Source: Ichthyophis bannanicus
Taxonomy: Eukaryota; Chordata; Amphibia; Gymnophiona; Ichthyophiidae
Direction: 5' to 3'
Length of the DNA stretch: 64,000 nucleotides
Assembly (NCBI GenBank): GCA_033557465.1
Contig: CM066031.1
Span: 175,367,043-175,431,042, forward strand
Part shown: piece by piece, positions 43,205 to 54,082 of the stretch
Position numbering within the stretch: position 1 is the stretch's first letter
How the letters are laid out: each line of letters opens with the position of its first letter
Notes under the pieces: generated by a model
What the model was told of the DNA's origin: nothing
The model's database searches: none
The model's input: only the letters and a program-made list of their open reading frames with translations
Translations under genes and position numbers: made by a program

Positions 43205-43725
43205 TGTCGCACTCCTCCTGCTGGCCAAGCCTATAAGCAGGAGGGGTGGCCTTGTTTGCCCTTAAGTATAGAGTCACTTGGTTCTCCCTCCCTCAAGGAA
43301 TTCTGGGAGCTGTAGTTTCTCTGTATTACTTGCAGACAAAGTAGTTGTCACCACACGGTTTTGTTTAAGGCAAAAACAGAACATTTTTATTTTTGGGCTC
43401 CCCTTCATGCATTAAAGTTTATATACACAAACAGCAAGGATAATTTCTCCAAAGGAAAATAATACAGGAGCATAAAGGTTATCTGGAATATCCGAACTTG
43501 GCAAAAGCTCTTTATACAGTGACAATAGCTGTTCACAGGCCTTTTCCAGCAGTAAAGAATCACAGCTGTTGTTCTTATTTTCAATGGGCATTTATCTCTT
43601 GTCTTCATTCAAAACTCTTCAGAATCATATTTAGGCTTTCAGAAATATTCTTGGCTTTCAATGGGTTTTTTGTCTTTCTCCTATTCAGGGTAAACAGATT
43701 TACAGAAAGAGCAATCCATGGGAAT
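43205..43725 (-). repeat. Gypsy 5' LTR, distal part
   Basis: Matches 38518-39038 base for base with few differences. It breaks at CCATGGGAAT where the LINE tail begins. The remainder of the LTR is 49528-50542. Confidence 0.92.
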
Positions 43726-44064
43726 TTATTTTATTTTATTTATTTATTTAGTAAACACTTATATACCGCTACTTCCAGCGATCAGAAGCGGTTCGATTAT
43801 AATTTTGGGATTTGTCACAAAATCAAGACAGAAAATATGGGGCATAGATAGCGAGAATAGGGGTATTACACAGCACACATAGTAGGGCCTACATATAGAC
43901 CTTAATGAACTATCATACATTTACAAAAGAGATTATCCTTCATCTATTTACATTTTTACATACAGCTATTCAATTCATTTTTATCTTCTTGGATTTACAT
44001 CTGGTCATAGTGACAATTGAACAGATGCATTTTTAATTTTTTCCTGAAGTCGACTAAGTCTTTA

Positions 44065-44067
<3 letters not shown>

Positions 44068-44095
<28 letters not shown>

Positions 44096-45963
44096 AGGTT
44101 TTCTATACCGCCTTTTCCTTAAATCAAAGCGGTTACCAGACACAAGAAGGGAGAACAGAGACAGGGGGGCATACACTGACTAAACTAAAGAGTGAAGGTA
44201 AAATTGGGATACGCAACATCAAGGAACCGTTACAGTAAAACAAGTTATATGCAGGCTATAATAATAGAGACTGTTAGATGTCTGTGCCATAGTACTCAGT
44301 GAAGAGTACAAATTTCAGTTGTTTTCTGAACTCCTTTAAATCATCCATGGATCGCACATCGGGAGGGAGAGAGTTCCATATAAGTGGGGCCGATAAGGAA
44401 ATTGCCCTTTGTGTAGTACATTTACACGCTTTTCTGAAACTACTTGGGGTGCTGAGGGTGTTTGATGTAGTTATTCGTCTTGGCCTGTTGTTATTCTGGA
44501 GTAAGAGGTTATGAAGGCTAAAAGCAGAGCATTTATGTCTGATCTTGAATATATTAATTATTATCTTGTATTTGACGCGCTGGCTTATTGGAAGCCAGTG
44601 GAGCTCTTTGAGAGTAGGGGTAATGTGATCTTGAGATGCTGAGCCAGCAATAATTCTGGCTGCCGTGTTCTGAGCCATCTGAAGAGGTTTAAGTGAGTGT
44701 TTTGAAAGACCGTAGTAGATAGGATTACAAAAGTCCAGAATAGGAGTTATTAAGGCTTGGCAGACAGACCGGAAGTGGTCATATGAGAGTAAGGGCTTGA
44801 GGCGTCTAATCACTTTCATTCTGTAGTATGCAGACCTCACAGTTTTTCTGATGTGTGACTGGAGGGTTAGACCTTTATCGAGGGTAATTCCAAGATATCT
44901 AACTTCATCCTTAACTGGTATTGTAATGTTGTTGTATTTAATGAAAGGTGGGGGGTTGAAGTCGGTGTTTCGAGTGACAATAAGCGCCTCTGTTTTATTG
45001 TAGTTTAAGGCAAGGTTATTGCATGTGAGCCAGGAAGACATGTTGTCAAGGCAATTTGTGATCTTGCTGTAGTCGGGGTTAATGAGATCAATCGGTGTAT
45101 AAATCATGATGTCATCTGCATAAATCGTATAACTTATTTGATGGGCTGCCATAATTTGACAAATTGGCTGAATAAAAATGTTGAATAGAAGGGAAGAAAG
45201 CGCAGATCCCTGAGGTACTCCTTGCTTGATATTTGTAGGCTGTGAAGTGTTGTTTCCAATTTTAACCTGAAACTGCCTGTTTGTTAAATAAGAGTTAAAC
45301 CAACTAAGGACAGTACCAGAGATACCGATACTTTCCAATCTTGATAGGAGGATAGTGTGGTCAACTGTGTCGAAAGCCGCTGAAATATCTAAGAAGATCA
45401 ATAAAGATCCTTGCCTGTAATTGTCTATGGTCTGGGTGATATCATTGAACAGATATAGCAGCAGTGTTTCAACTCCATGGTTGGGGCGAAAGCCATGTTG
45501 ATGTAGATCGAGTGGGGCATGGTCGTCAACATGGTCTTGGAGTTGTAGCTGTACTGCTTTTTCTATTACTTTGGCTAGGAATGGTATGCTAGAGATTGGC
45601 CTATAAGCCGCTGGATTGTTCTTATCCAGGTTTGTTTTTTTGAGGATAGGCCTTATTGAGGCTAGTTTAAGTTGTTCGGGTATTATTCCTTGAGATAGGG
45701 ATATGGATACGATATTGTGTATATAACTGAGGAAGTTATGCTTGGTTGCTTTGAGCCATTGAACTGGGCAAGGATCAGTAGGGGCAGTGCTAGTATTGAG
45801 AGCAGAGATGATATCCGAAATCTGTTTGGTTGAAGGAGTGTGGAAACTGTCCCAACTTGTTGTTATTGTTGTTGTTGTTGTGATGGAGCTGTAGGTTTCG
45901 GTATGTATTTGAGTCGGTATGTGACCTATTTTCTCATGGAGAAAGTTTGCAAAGGTTTGAGGG
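44068..45963 (-). mobile_element. L2-like LINE, second copy nested in the first
   Basis: The 3' tail (AAATAAAT)n and GGTATAGAAAACC lie at 44068-44110, and the body includes pre-RT, RT and C-terminal coding. TTAATT occurs at both edges (44062-44067 and 45964-45969). The coding sequence is intact from the truncation point to its stop at 44274, which suggests recent insertion. Confidence 0.85.
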
Positions 45964-46184
45964 TTAATTGCTCTCAGCTCGTGTGGTAGGTGGTTCCATA
46001 AAGTGGGGGCAGAGAAGGAGAACGCTCTGCGGCTAGTACTGACTTTTACATGCCTGATGCTGTTTGGAACTATTAGTGTGTCTGAGCTGATGGTTCTCCT
46101 GCATCTGGTGGTAGGTTGCATGGAGATCAGGGTGGAGAGGAATGAAGGGGCCAGGTTGTGAATTAGCTTGAATGTCGTTACCAA
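44274..46184 (-). CDS. LINE reverse transcriptase ORF fused in frame to another LINE's C-terminus
   Basis: The first about 75 residues (VTTFKLIHNLAPSF ... APTLWNHLPHELRAI) are the post-RT C-terminus of the host LINE. After the insertion point the frame continues with the nested LINE: pre-RT TAPTDPCPVQW, RT blocks AAYRPISSIPFLAKVIEK, SLLIFLDISAAFDTVDH, KQGVPQGSALSSLLFN and YTIYADDIMIY, then VRYLGITLDKG, LKELHWLPISQRV and the end RKQLKFVLF. The RT is intact, but there is no endonuclease and the fusion is an accident of insertion. The chimeric frame is real in the sequence; I infer no function for the fusion. Confidence 0.85.
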   Translation of the reverse strand: MVTTFKLIHNLAPSFLSTLISMQPTTRCRRTISSDTLIVPNSIRHVKVSTSRRAFSFSAPTLWNHLPHELRAINPQTFANFLHEKIGHIPTQIHTETYSSITTTTTITTSWDSFHTPSTKQISDIISALNTSTAPTDPCPVQWLKATKHNFLSYIHNIVSISLSQGIIPEQLKLASIRPILKKTNLDKNNPAAYRPISSIPFLAKVIEKAVQLQLQDHVDDHAPLDLHQHGFRPNHGVETLLLYLFNDITQTIDNYRQGSLLIFLDISAAFDTVDHTILLSRLESIGISGTVLSWFNSYLTNRQFQVKIGNNTSQPTNIKQGVPQGSALSSLLFNIFIQPICQIMAAHQISYTIYADDIMIYTPIDLINPDYSKITNCLDNMSSWLTCNNLALNYNKTEALIVTRNTDFNPPPFIKYNNITIPVKDEVRYLGITLDKGLTLQSHIRKTVRSAYYRMKVIRRLKPLLSYDHFRSVCQALITPILDFCNPIYYGLSKHSLKPLQMAQNTAARIIAGSASQDHITPTLKELHWLPISQRVKYKIIINIFKIRHKCSAFSLHNLLLQNNNRPRRITTSNTLSTPSSFRKACKCTTQRAISLSAPLIWNSLPPDVRSMDDLKEFRKQLKFVLFTEYYGTDI

Positions 46185-47319
46185 TGTTTTGTATTGAATC
46201 CTGGCAGCGACTGGGAGCCAGTGCAGTTACATCAATACAGGCAGGGCCGGATTTACCTTGAGTGAGGCCCTATGCCAACAAAAATTGTGGGCCCCCAGCA
46301 GGGGCGGCCCAAGGGGTGTGTGGGCCTCATTTGCATAAGGGGCCTCATTTGCATAAATATTTGCATAATGTTACCATATACTAACTTTTAGTAAACGTGC
46401 CTCTTAATGAGTGTATGGATAAAGAAAGACTAAAAGATTTCTATATTACTATAATCCAGTGCCAACTGCCAGACACATTAGGAACTACTACAAACACTGC
46501 CCATTTAGAACCCATAGCAAACCCGCCGTATCCTAACAGCACTACCAGGACTCACAAAGCACCATACTCTACCAATCAAAAGGCAACACTGCAAATATTA
46601 AACCAATACATTTCAGAGAACAACAATACATGACCTACTGGGGAAAGAGAACAAGTGGCAATGTCAAATAGGAATTATATAAACAGAACACCTCAGCTCA
46701 GTTACACATGCAGAACATAGACCATCACCAAACAAGTAATCACATTTTAGAAACAGGAAGACAATAATTAAACTGGGAATCCCAAAAGCCAAACTTGGAA
46801 TGTACAACACTGTAGAAATAAAACTATACATTAATTTGCTCTTGTACTAAACAAAGCGCAGACGTTAATGATGCACATTTACCAGAGCTGACATATTCCA
46901 ATTAATAAATTCAAAATAAAGAGATATTTTTCTACCTTTTGTGCATTTTTTTCAGCTGCAATTGCTCCAGCCACTTTCTTCTGGTTTCTTCATGTCTTCT
47001 GCTAACTCTCCATCGTCTGCTGTCCATTTGTCCTTTCTTCTCTCTTCTAGTTTTTTTCCATTCTCTCTCTACATCTGCTTTAACATACTAATCTTTCTCC
47101 TTTTGCTCTTTCCTCATTCCTATTTCATCCACTCAAATTTTACCCCTCCATCCTCAATCCCCACTTACTCTCCCAATACCCGGCCAATTGTAGATTTTTT
47201 TATCCCTCCCACACAAAATATTTTTCCCTTCTCCATTTTACTCTTCCAGCCCCATCCCATTCTAATCCTCCCCCAACATCAGCTCCCTTCTAGTTCCAGC
47301 CTCACCCAGCATCCATTCC

Positions 47320-48240
47320 CTTCTAGTCCCTGCATCAGCCCATTTCCAGTCCTAGCCACCCATCAGCCCATTTCCAGTCCTAGCAACCCCCCAACCCAAT
47401 ACCAGTCCTAACCCCCCATCACCCCATTTTCAGTTTAAGCCCCCCCTATAACCCATTACCAGTCCTAACCCCCCATCAGCCCACTTCCAGTCCTAACCCC
47501 ATCAACCCATTTCCAGTCAGCCCCCCATAGCCCATTGCCAGTCCTAACCCCCCCCATCAGCCCATCAGCCCACAGCCCATTACCAGTCCTAACCCCATCA
47601 GCCCACCTCCAGTCTTAACCCCCCCCAGCCCATTTCCAGTCCTAACCCCCCCCCATAGCCCATTACCAGACAGCCCCCATCAGCCCACAGCCCATTACCA
47701 GTCTTAACCCCCCCCAAAGCCCATTACCAGTTCTAAACCCCCCCAACAGCCCATTATCAGTCCTAACCCCATCAGCCCACCTCCAGTCTTAACCCCCCAG
47801 CCCATTTCCAGTCCTAGCCCCCCCATAGCCCATTACCAGACAGCCCCCATCAGCCCACAGCCCATTACCAGTCTAAACCCCCCAAAACCCATTACCAGTT
47901 CTAAACCCTCCCCCAACAGCCCATTACCAGTCCTAACCCCATCAGCCCACCTCCAGTCTTAACCCCCCCCAGCCCATTTCCAGTCCTAGCCCCCCCCCAT
48001 AGCCCATTACCAGACAGCCCCCAACAGCCCACAGCCCATTACCAGTCTTAACCCCCCAAAGCCCATTACCAGTTCTAACCCCCCCCAACAGCCCACAGCC
48101 CATTACCAGTCCTAACCTCATCAGCCCACCTCCAGCCTTAATCCCCCCAACCCATTTCCAGTCCCAGTCCCAGCCCATTTCCAGTCCCAGTCCCAACCCA
48201 TTTCCAGCCCCAGTCCCAGCCCCCCCAATTACCAGTCCTA
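47320..48240 (+). repeat. C-rich minisatellite, about 25-30 bp unit
   Basis: Dozens of units of the type CCCATTACCAGTCCTAACCC, alternating with CAGCCCATTTCCAG and CAGCCCACCTCCAG forms. A higher-order repeat of about 170-200 bp is visible (similar blocks near 47580, 47770 and 47940). It has no coding potential. Confidence 0.9.
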
Positions 48241-48270
48241 CCCCCTCCCCCTCCCCCGGCCTAAAGTAAA

Positions 48271-48700
48271 ATTTAATTAAAAAAAAAAAACCTGCTGCTG
48301 GCTGCCGCCGCGGGGCCCCCCCTGCTGCCGCGGCAGCACGGCCTGACCCGCGGGGGCCCCCTCTGTAAGCACGGTCCCTCCCTCCGTGCCTCCGTGTCTC
48401 CCTCCGTGCAGGCTGTGAGAGACGCGAAGGCAGACTGTCTCCTTCGCGTCTCTGTTAAGCCCGCAGGGGCTGATGGGAAATTTCCCATCAGCCCCTGCGG
48501 GCTTAACAGAGACGGGAAGGCAGAAGGAGACAGTCTGCCTTCGCGTCTCTAACAGCCTGCACGGAGGGAGACACGGAGGCACGGAGGGAGGGACCGAGCT
48601 TACAGAGGGGGCCCCCGCGGGTCAGTCCATGCTGCCGCGGCAGCAGAGGGGGCCCCGCGGCGGCAGCCAGCAGGTTTTTTTTTATTTTATTTAAAAAAAA
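48271..48700. repeat. long near-perfect palindrome
   Basis: Two arms of about 190-210 bases are inverted about a centre at 48480/48481 (GGGAAA|TTTCCC) with almost no spacer. The arms end in CCTGCTGCTGGCTGCC and its complement, and in A- and T-runs. A few mismatches and indels are present. Confidence 0.92.
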
Positions 48701-48796
48701 AAGCCTAACTAGTTCAATTTTTGTGGGCCCTTTGCAGCTGTGGGCCCTACGCCATGGCGTACATGGCGTATAGCTAAATCCGGCCCTGAATACAGG

Positions 48797-49527
48797 TGTG
48801 ATATGTTCAGTGACGCTTGTTCTCATGATGATCCTAGCTGCTACGTGTTGTGCCAGTTGTAATATGTTGGTCGCTTTCTTTGGTAGACCCTGTAAGATGG
48901 CGTTGCAGTAGTCGAGGTGAGGCATGATGAGCGCTTGAGCAACTGATCGGAAGTCACATGGATCTAGTACATTCCGTAGGGGTCGTAGTACTCTAAGCTT
49001 GTGAAAGATGGCTTTGTTGGTGTTGCTGAGGTGTTTTTCCATTTTCAGTTTGCTGTCGATTGTGACTCCTAGATATCTAATTTCATTCTTAGTGTTGTAG
49101 GTATTGTTGCACAATGTGATTGTTGGAGGTGGTTCGAAGTCAGTTGTACTGGACATAAACATTACTTCAGTCTTCTTATGATTAATCGACATGTTGTTTT
49201 GTTTTAGCCATCCCAACATCTCTTCCATGCAGGTTTCAAGCTGAGCGTAATTCGGGTCAACGGTCTCTAGTTGTGTGTACAGCATGATATCGTCTGCGTA
49301 TATGTGGTAGTTGATGCCATATTTCCTGAATATTTCACTGAGTGGTTGCATGTAAATGTTAAAAAGTAGTGCCGAGAGTGCCGAACCCTGTGGTATGCCT
49401 TGAGTTTGAGTGAAGGCTTCGGCTTTTTCTCCATTGAATTGGACCTGTGGCTTTCTGTCCGTTATGTAGGAGGAGAACCATTTCAAGGTGGCCCCTAAGA
49501 TTCCAATTGATGCCAGCTTGTTAAGCT
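48797..49527 (-). pseudogene. LINE RT fragment (host LINE of the hAT insertion)
   Basis: Minus-strand translation gives LASIGILGATLKWFSSYITD, TQGIPQGSALSALLFN, YHIYADDIMLYTQ (YADD), NEIRYLGVTIDSKLK and MPHLDYCNAILQGLP. It is fused in frame with the Gypsy LTR ORF on its 5' side by the insertion, giving a chance 707-codon frame (50626-48503). Its C-terminus lies beyond the hAT at 45964-46233. Confidence 0.88.
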
Positions 49528-50542
49528 TGTCACACACAGCTTCAGGCAAAGGAGAATCTACTTGCATATCTTCTTCCCCTGCAAGTCCTTTCTCCCCACT
49601 TGGGCTTCTAACGGAAGAGTTCAGCTTATTGTTTGAAAGGGTATTCAGAAAGTCCCTTACATGCTGCTCTCCTAACCAAGGATTAGCTATGCTCTCTGGA
49701 AAACTTCCACTATCTGGAAACAGTTGCTTTAGCTTCTTAATCAGGTTCAAGTCTCTATCTCTGCTTTTGTCTGTCTTCAGAATATCAGCATTAGGAATTG
49801 CTTTCACCCACCTTCTGGCATTCAAAGGTCCTGGAGCACTCTGCCCTGCACTTCTCCTTAGCTCATTAGCAACGTCTTCTGCAAACCTCTTGCTGGGCTC
49901 TGAGTCAGCCACACCTTCCACAAAGGAATTGCTTTCTTTGCTACTAGAGTTAAGTGTCCCAGTGGAATAAAACTTTCCAGCTTTGCCTCCTCTGGGTTTC
50001 TTAAAAGCAGTTCTCACTTTTAAACCCTCTGGATTCAGTGCTTCCTCTGAATAGGATTCCAGCCCTGAGTTTCCTGCTCTTGCTGAGCCTTCTGTCCACA
50101 CTGACCTTTCAGCGTTCTCTGAACCTCCTGGCTCTGGACTCTCGGCTTCAGCAGCAACTCCAGCCACAGACTGAACTCTGTGCCTTGGCTTGCAATCTCT
50201 GCCTTCCCGGTTACTGTATCTGCTGATTCCTTCTTCTCCAACTCTGGTTGCTTCCACTCTGCTCTTTCCTCTGCTCACTTCCTGCCCTTTTGACTTCTGT
50301 GACGCAGGTTTAAAAAGGTGCTTTCTAGCTACCATGCCCTGTTCTCTGCACGTGTACTTGCTATCTGGGCTTAAACCTGCCCCCACGTTAAGGTTTGGGC
50401 AGGGCTCAACCTCTGCTACAACATACTTCTCTGGTTTGTTTACAGTTTGAGCTCTATGGAAACCCTGGCTTTCCTCAGTCTTAAAGGTATAGTCCCCATT
50501 TTCCTCTATCTCCATCTGTTCAGTATAGCTGACATTGTCACA
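49528..50542 (-). repeat. Gypsy 5' LTR, proximal part with intact LTR ORF
   Basis: Matches 39041-40055. The LTR ORF is open here from TGT at 50542 without stops until the LINE junction at 49527; its last codons lie at about 43725-43680. It lacks the TAG seen in the 3' LTR copy, so the family ORF was intact before the LINE insertion. Confidence 0.9.
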
Positions 50543-50546
50543 GTAC

Positions 50547-53297
50547 TCAGAATAAGAAAATTTGGCGTAAGTTAATAGATCTGAGAGGCATATTAGCAGC
50601 TTTGGAAACGGCAGAAATTGCCTCACATATGCAGAGAACGAAGCATAACTTTTATGGACATGGTAACAAAGCTGGTAAGTTGCTTCTATGGCAATTAAAG
50701 CGACAGAGGCTGAAAAAGAAAATTTCTGCCATTGTGGATGATTCAGGCAACCTACTTAAGAAATCTACAGAGATGGCTGATTGTTTGGCTAAATTTTATA
50801 AGGCTCTATACACATCGCAGTTTTCGGTTGATACACAGGTTTTGAATTGCTGGTTGACGGAGTCTAATCTTCCTCATATTTCGGAAGATGCCTATAAATC
50901 CTTAGACAGACCAATTCAATTAGCGGAGGTGCAAGAGGCAATTCATAAGTTGAAGAATGCTAAGGCCTCGGGACCAGATTTGTTTCCGGCAGAATTGTAC
51001 ACGGTTCTCTCGGACCAATTTGCGGCCATCTTAGTTAAGGTCTTTAATGAGATATTAATCCACCGAAAATTACCACAATCTATGTATCAGGCTTCTTTAT
51101 AGTGATTCCTAAAGAAGGTAAAGACTCAACCCTTTGTAATAATTACAGACCTATATCTTTACTAAATGTAGATTATAAAATTTTGACAAAAATCTTTGCG
51201 ATGAGATTGGATTCCAACATTCAGGAGATTGTACACCCGGACCAGAAAGGCTTTATTAAAGGTAGATATGGTTTTGAGAATGTTCGGCGGCTCATTAATA
51301 TTTTAATGGGGTTGAAGAAAAGGAAGGGACAGTATGCGGTGTTATCTTTAGACGCGGAAAAGGCTTTTGATAGGGTTGAGTGGCCTTATTTATTCGCAAC
51401 ATTGTTTCATTTTGGGTTTGGCCCTAATTTTCGGGGGTGGATGGAGGCTTTATACAGGGTACCGAGTGCTGTACTTCAGGTTAATGGATTTCACTCATTC
51501 CCTTTTACATTGGGCAGAGGGACAAGACAAAGTTGTCCTCTCTCCCCATTACTTTTTGCTCTTGCTCTTGAGCCTCTAGCAATTCGGTTGCGAGCCCAGG
51601 CGTAAGATCTTGGCATTAAATTAGGGCATCAAAATCACATTGTTTCCTTATATGCTGATGATACACTGATTTTTCTCAGAGACCCTGATCGTACCATACC
51701 TATAATTGTGCACTTATTTCATAAGTTCTCTTTTATGTCAGGTTTTAAGGTCAACTTCAATAAATCAGTCTTGTTACCATGTTACCAAGAAAAGAGAGAG
51801 GATAGAGTTTCGTCTGCTGATTTTTTCCCCCTAGTTTCTCAGTTCAGATATTTAGGAGCTAATATACCTGTAAAATTGGAAGACCGATATGTTTTCAATT
51901 ACCCACCTTTGTTGAAGAAGGTGAGGGAGGAGCTTCTACAGTGGTCTTCTTTGACGGTTTCCTGGTTGGGTAGAATAAATGTGATCAAGATGATGGTCTT
52001 ACCGAAGTTTTTATTTCTTTTTCAACAATTGCCTATATCCGTTCCTAGGAGTTTTTTTGTAGAATTAAGACAGTTGTTGGCCAAATTTATCTGGCAGGAT
52101 AAACGTCCGCGGATTAATTGGCAGACAATGGTCTGTCCGAAGTCTTTGGGGGGTTTGGGTATTCCCAATTTTGAATTATACTATCATTGTTCTTGCCTTC
52201 GCATTCTCCATTTTTGGACGCTTCATCAAAACTCTTCTTGGGCTCAAGCCGAAGCTGCCTGGCTTACTCCTATTCCTTTATTAGCGATACCGTTTTGGAG
52301 GGACGTATTGAACATCAATTATTCTCACATCATGTACTTTTGGAACCTGTGTGGCGGAGTTGGGGTAAAATGAGTAAATTATCATTATTGCCTTCAAAAT
52401 TGTCTCCTTTTACAGTGGTAGGGTCCCTTCCCTTCTTTGGGTTTGTTGGGGAAGGCCTTCGTTCCTTTAGGGCTCAGATTAGTGTTTCCTCCATGTTTGA
52501 AAATTTCAAATTTCTGTCCCAACAACGATTGGAAATGCTTTTTGGTCGTGCAGTGTCAGATTTTCAGTATTTCCAATTTAGGCATTGTTTTTCGGAATTG
52601 AAGTATCTTACTGCTGGAACTAGACCTCCGAGACAATGGGAAACTATTCTTTTTAATGGTTCCCGCTCAAAGGCTCTTTTAGCCAGACTTTATAGAGCTC
52701 TGTCCTTGGATGTCGCTACTTCTTACTCCCCTCCTTCTTTTCTAAAGCACTGGGAGAGGGATTTGGCGGATAAAACGGAGGAGTTTTGGACTGAAACTAG
52801 TTCTTATTCGCATAAGTGCTCTATTTCTTTATCGCTTGTGAACACACAACTGCGTATTTTATTTAGAATGGCTATTACACCTTAGAAATGGTTTCGGTGG
52901 GGCAGGGCAGATGATCCTCTGTGTTGGCATTTATCTGCACATGTGGTGGGATTGTAAATATATTCAGTCCTTTTGGCAGCCAGTTCTCAATCAAATCGCC
53001 AATAAACTGGGGGTGGTGCTCCCTTGTTGGCCAGAGCTTTGTCTTTTGGGTTACCTCCCAGAATTGGATTTACTGTATGACAAGGGTCGATTGGTAAATT
53101 GTTTACTATTAGCAGCTCGCTCGATTATTGGGCGCTTTTGGAAGCGCTCGATGGCTCCTACCATGTCTGAATGGTGGATAAAGATTTGGGATATGTATAG
53201 GATGGAAAAACTAACAGCTATCCTTAGGGACCGAACAGATAGTGTGGCACAACTTTGGGCGATGTTTTTGCCTCTTGGTGGGGGTTGTTCTCCCTAG
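50547..53297 (+). pseudogene. L1 ORF2 reverse transcriptase and C-terminal region, disrupted
   Basis: The pre-RT part is followed by RT blocks: ASGPDLFPAELY, NNYRPISLLNVDYKILTKIF, YAVLSLDAEKAFDRVEW (first Asp), RGTRQSCPLSPLLFALALEP and ISLYADDTLIFL near 51645-51680 (active-site box, in a shifted frame). The thumb and C-terminal domain (FNYPPLLKKVREELLQWSSL, then WWDCKYIQSFWQPV with the Cys/His region nearby) follow. Frame breaks occur at 51102, 51603, 52375 and about 52885. It would perform target-primed reverse transcription; this copy is dead. Confidence 0.88.
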
Positions 53298-54082
53298 TTT
53301 TTCCGTTGTATAATGTTATTTGGCATAAGCCAGAATTTGGTACATACTGCCACTCCTTATTGTGCTAGGTCTGTGTTTCTGTTTACCCTGGAATCTTGTA
53401 TGAGAAGAGGAAGATCTTCAAGGTTGAGCTGGGGAGGGGAGTGGTGGGGGAAAGGGGGTGGGTGGGAGGTGCAGTGGGGAAAGATGAGGTGGGTTAGGGG
53501 ATTAGGATCAGATGCTTTTCTTTTGATTATCGTAGGCTTCCTGCCTATTTTAGGTACTGAAATGTCGTACTGCCTGTATTTCTGATTAATTATATTACAG
53601 GGGGGGGGGGTGTTATATCTGTTTATCTGTTTATGTGGCTTTTGATATAGCAGTTAGCTAGGGTAGTGAGGAAGTTGGACATTTGTGTATAAAGTGAAAT
53701 GCCAGTATAAATATACTAATGAGGACGTGATTAAGCACTGTCTGTGCAGTGTTGTTTCCGTCTGCCTTTTCTCTCTTATCTTCTTTCTTATCTTTTTTCT
53801 TTATCTTTCTCTCTTTGTTGAGGTTCGGGTCATGTTTTACTATGTGATGTTGACTCTGGATGCCTGCTATGTACTCACCGAATTAACTAGCTCTATTGGT
53901 CATATGTCTGATTATTATTGATTAGTAATATAATTCTGGGGTTTGGCCTCTTGGTTAATTTATGTTGGCGACATGTTGCTCTTAGGTTGGGTGGTGGGGG
54001 AAGCCGTAGGAGTTAGTCTGATATTGTATTGTTTTGTGGTAAGTATTTCCTTATATCTGAATAATAAAAATTGTTAAACAAG
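53298..54082 (+). other. L1 3' UTR
   Basis: G/T-rich with a G-run near 53600, typical of L1 3' UTRs. It ends at AATAAAAATTGTTAAACAAG just before the TSD. No poly(A) run longer than about five is left. Confidence 0.75.

Larger units (their letters stand above)
46242..48788. mobile_element. hAT-type transposon, non-autonomous
   Basis: TIRs start CAGGGCCGGATTTA at both ends (46242 and, inverted, 48775-48788), with GTAGGGCCCAC-type words further in. An 8-bp TSD AATACAGG (46234-46241 and 48789-48796) is diagnostic of hAT. No transposase frame is present. The interior is AT-rich (46400-46930), then C/T-rich (46960-47320), a minisatellite (47320-48240) and a large palindrome (48271-48700). Confidence 0.92.
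43726..49527 (-). mobile_element. L2-like LINE inserted in the Gypsy 5' LTR
   Basis: The 3' end is at 43726 (GCGGTATATAAGTG and an (AAAT)-rich tail in minus orientation), and the 5'-truncated start is at 49527. It is itself broken by a second LINE (44068-45963, TSD TTAATT) and by a hAT element (46242-48788). Pieces are 48789-49527 (RT), 45964-46241 (post-RT) and 43726-44067 (C-terminus and 3' UTR). No clear TSD flanks it; two LTR bases appear lost. Confidence 0.85.
38518..50542 (-). mobile_element. Gypsy-type LTR retrotransposon with long ORF-bearing LTRs
   Basis: TSD GTAC (38514-38517 and 50543-50546). The 3' LTR is at 38518-40055, the internal region at 40056-43204, and the 5' LTR at 43205-43725 plus 49528-50542, split by a LINE. 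Both LTRs are 1538 bp once the insertion is removed (with 2 bases lost) and differ by few substitutions, so the insertion is fairly recent. gag-protease and integrase are present. RT and RNase H are deleted, so the copy is non-autonomous. Confidence 0.92.
35584..54082 (+). mobile_element. L1 LINE, split by a Gypsy element; endonuclease region missing
   Basis: Flanked by a 14-bp TSD AAAAGCACCTCCGG (35570-35583 and 54083-54096), with TT/AAAA at the nick site, as expected for L1. It starts with a G-run and has ORF1 (36860-37868), part of ORF2 (38282-38513 plus 50547-53297) and a 3' UTR ending AATAAAAATTGTTAAACAAG. Net length without the Gypsy insertion is about 6.5 kb. ORF2 lacks the endonuclease, apparently by a deletion between G-runs at 38040-38240. 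Confidence 0.9.

Noticed and set aside
46383..46405. TTTTAGTAAACGTGCCTC resembling the Harbinger-like terminus
   Set aside because: Only about 17 bases match and no partner end is present in the hAT; it may be a relic or chance.
47320..48240. CRISPR array
   Set aside because: Repeats are short, degenerate and without unique spacers of constant length, in a eukaryotic transposon context; it is a minisatellite.
48503..50626. A 707-codon minus-strand frame
   Set aside because: It is a chance fusion of the Gypsy LTR ORF, the LINE RT and the hAT palindrome. The parts are annotated separately.
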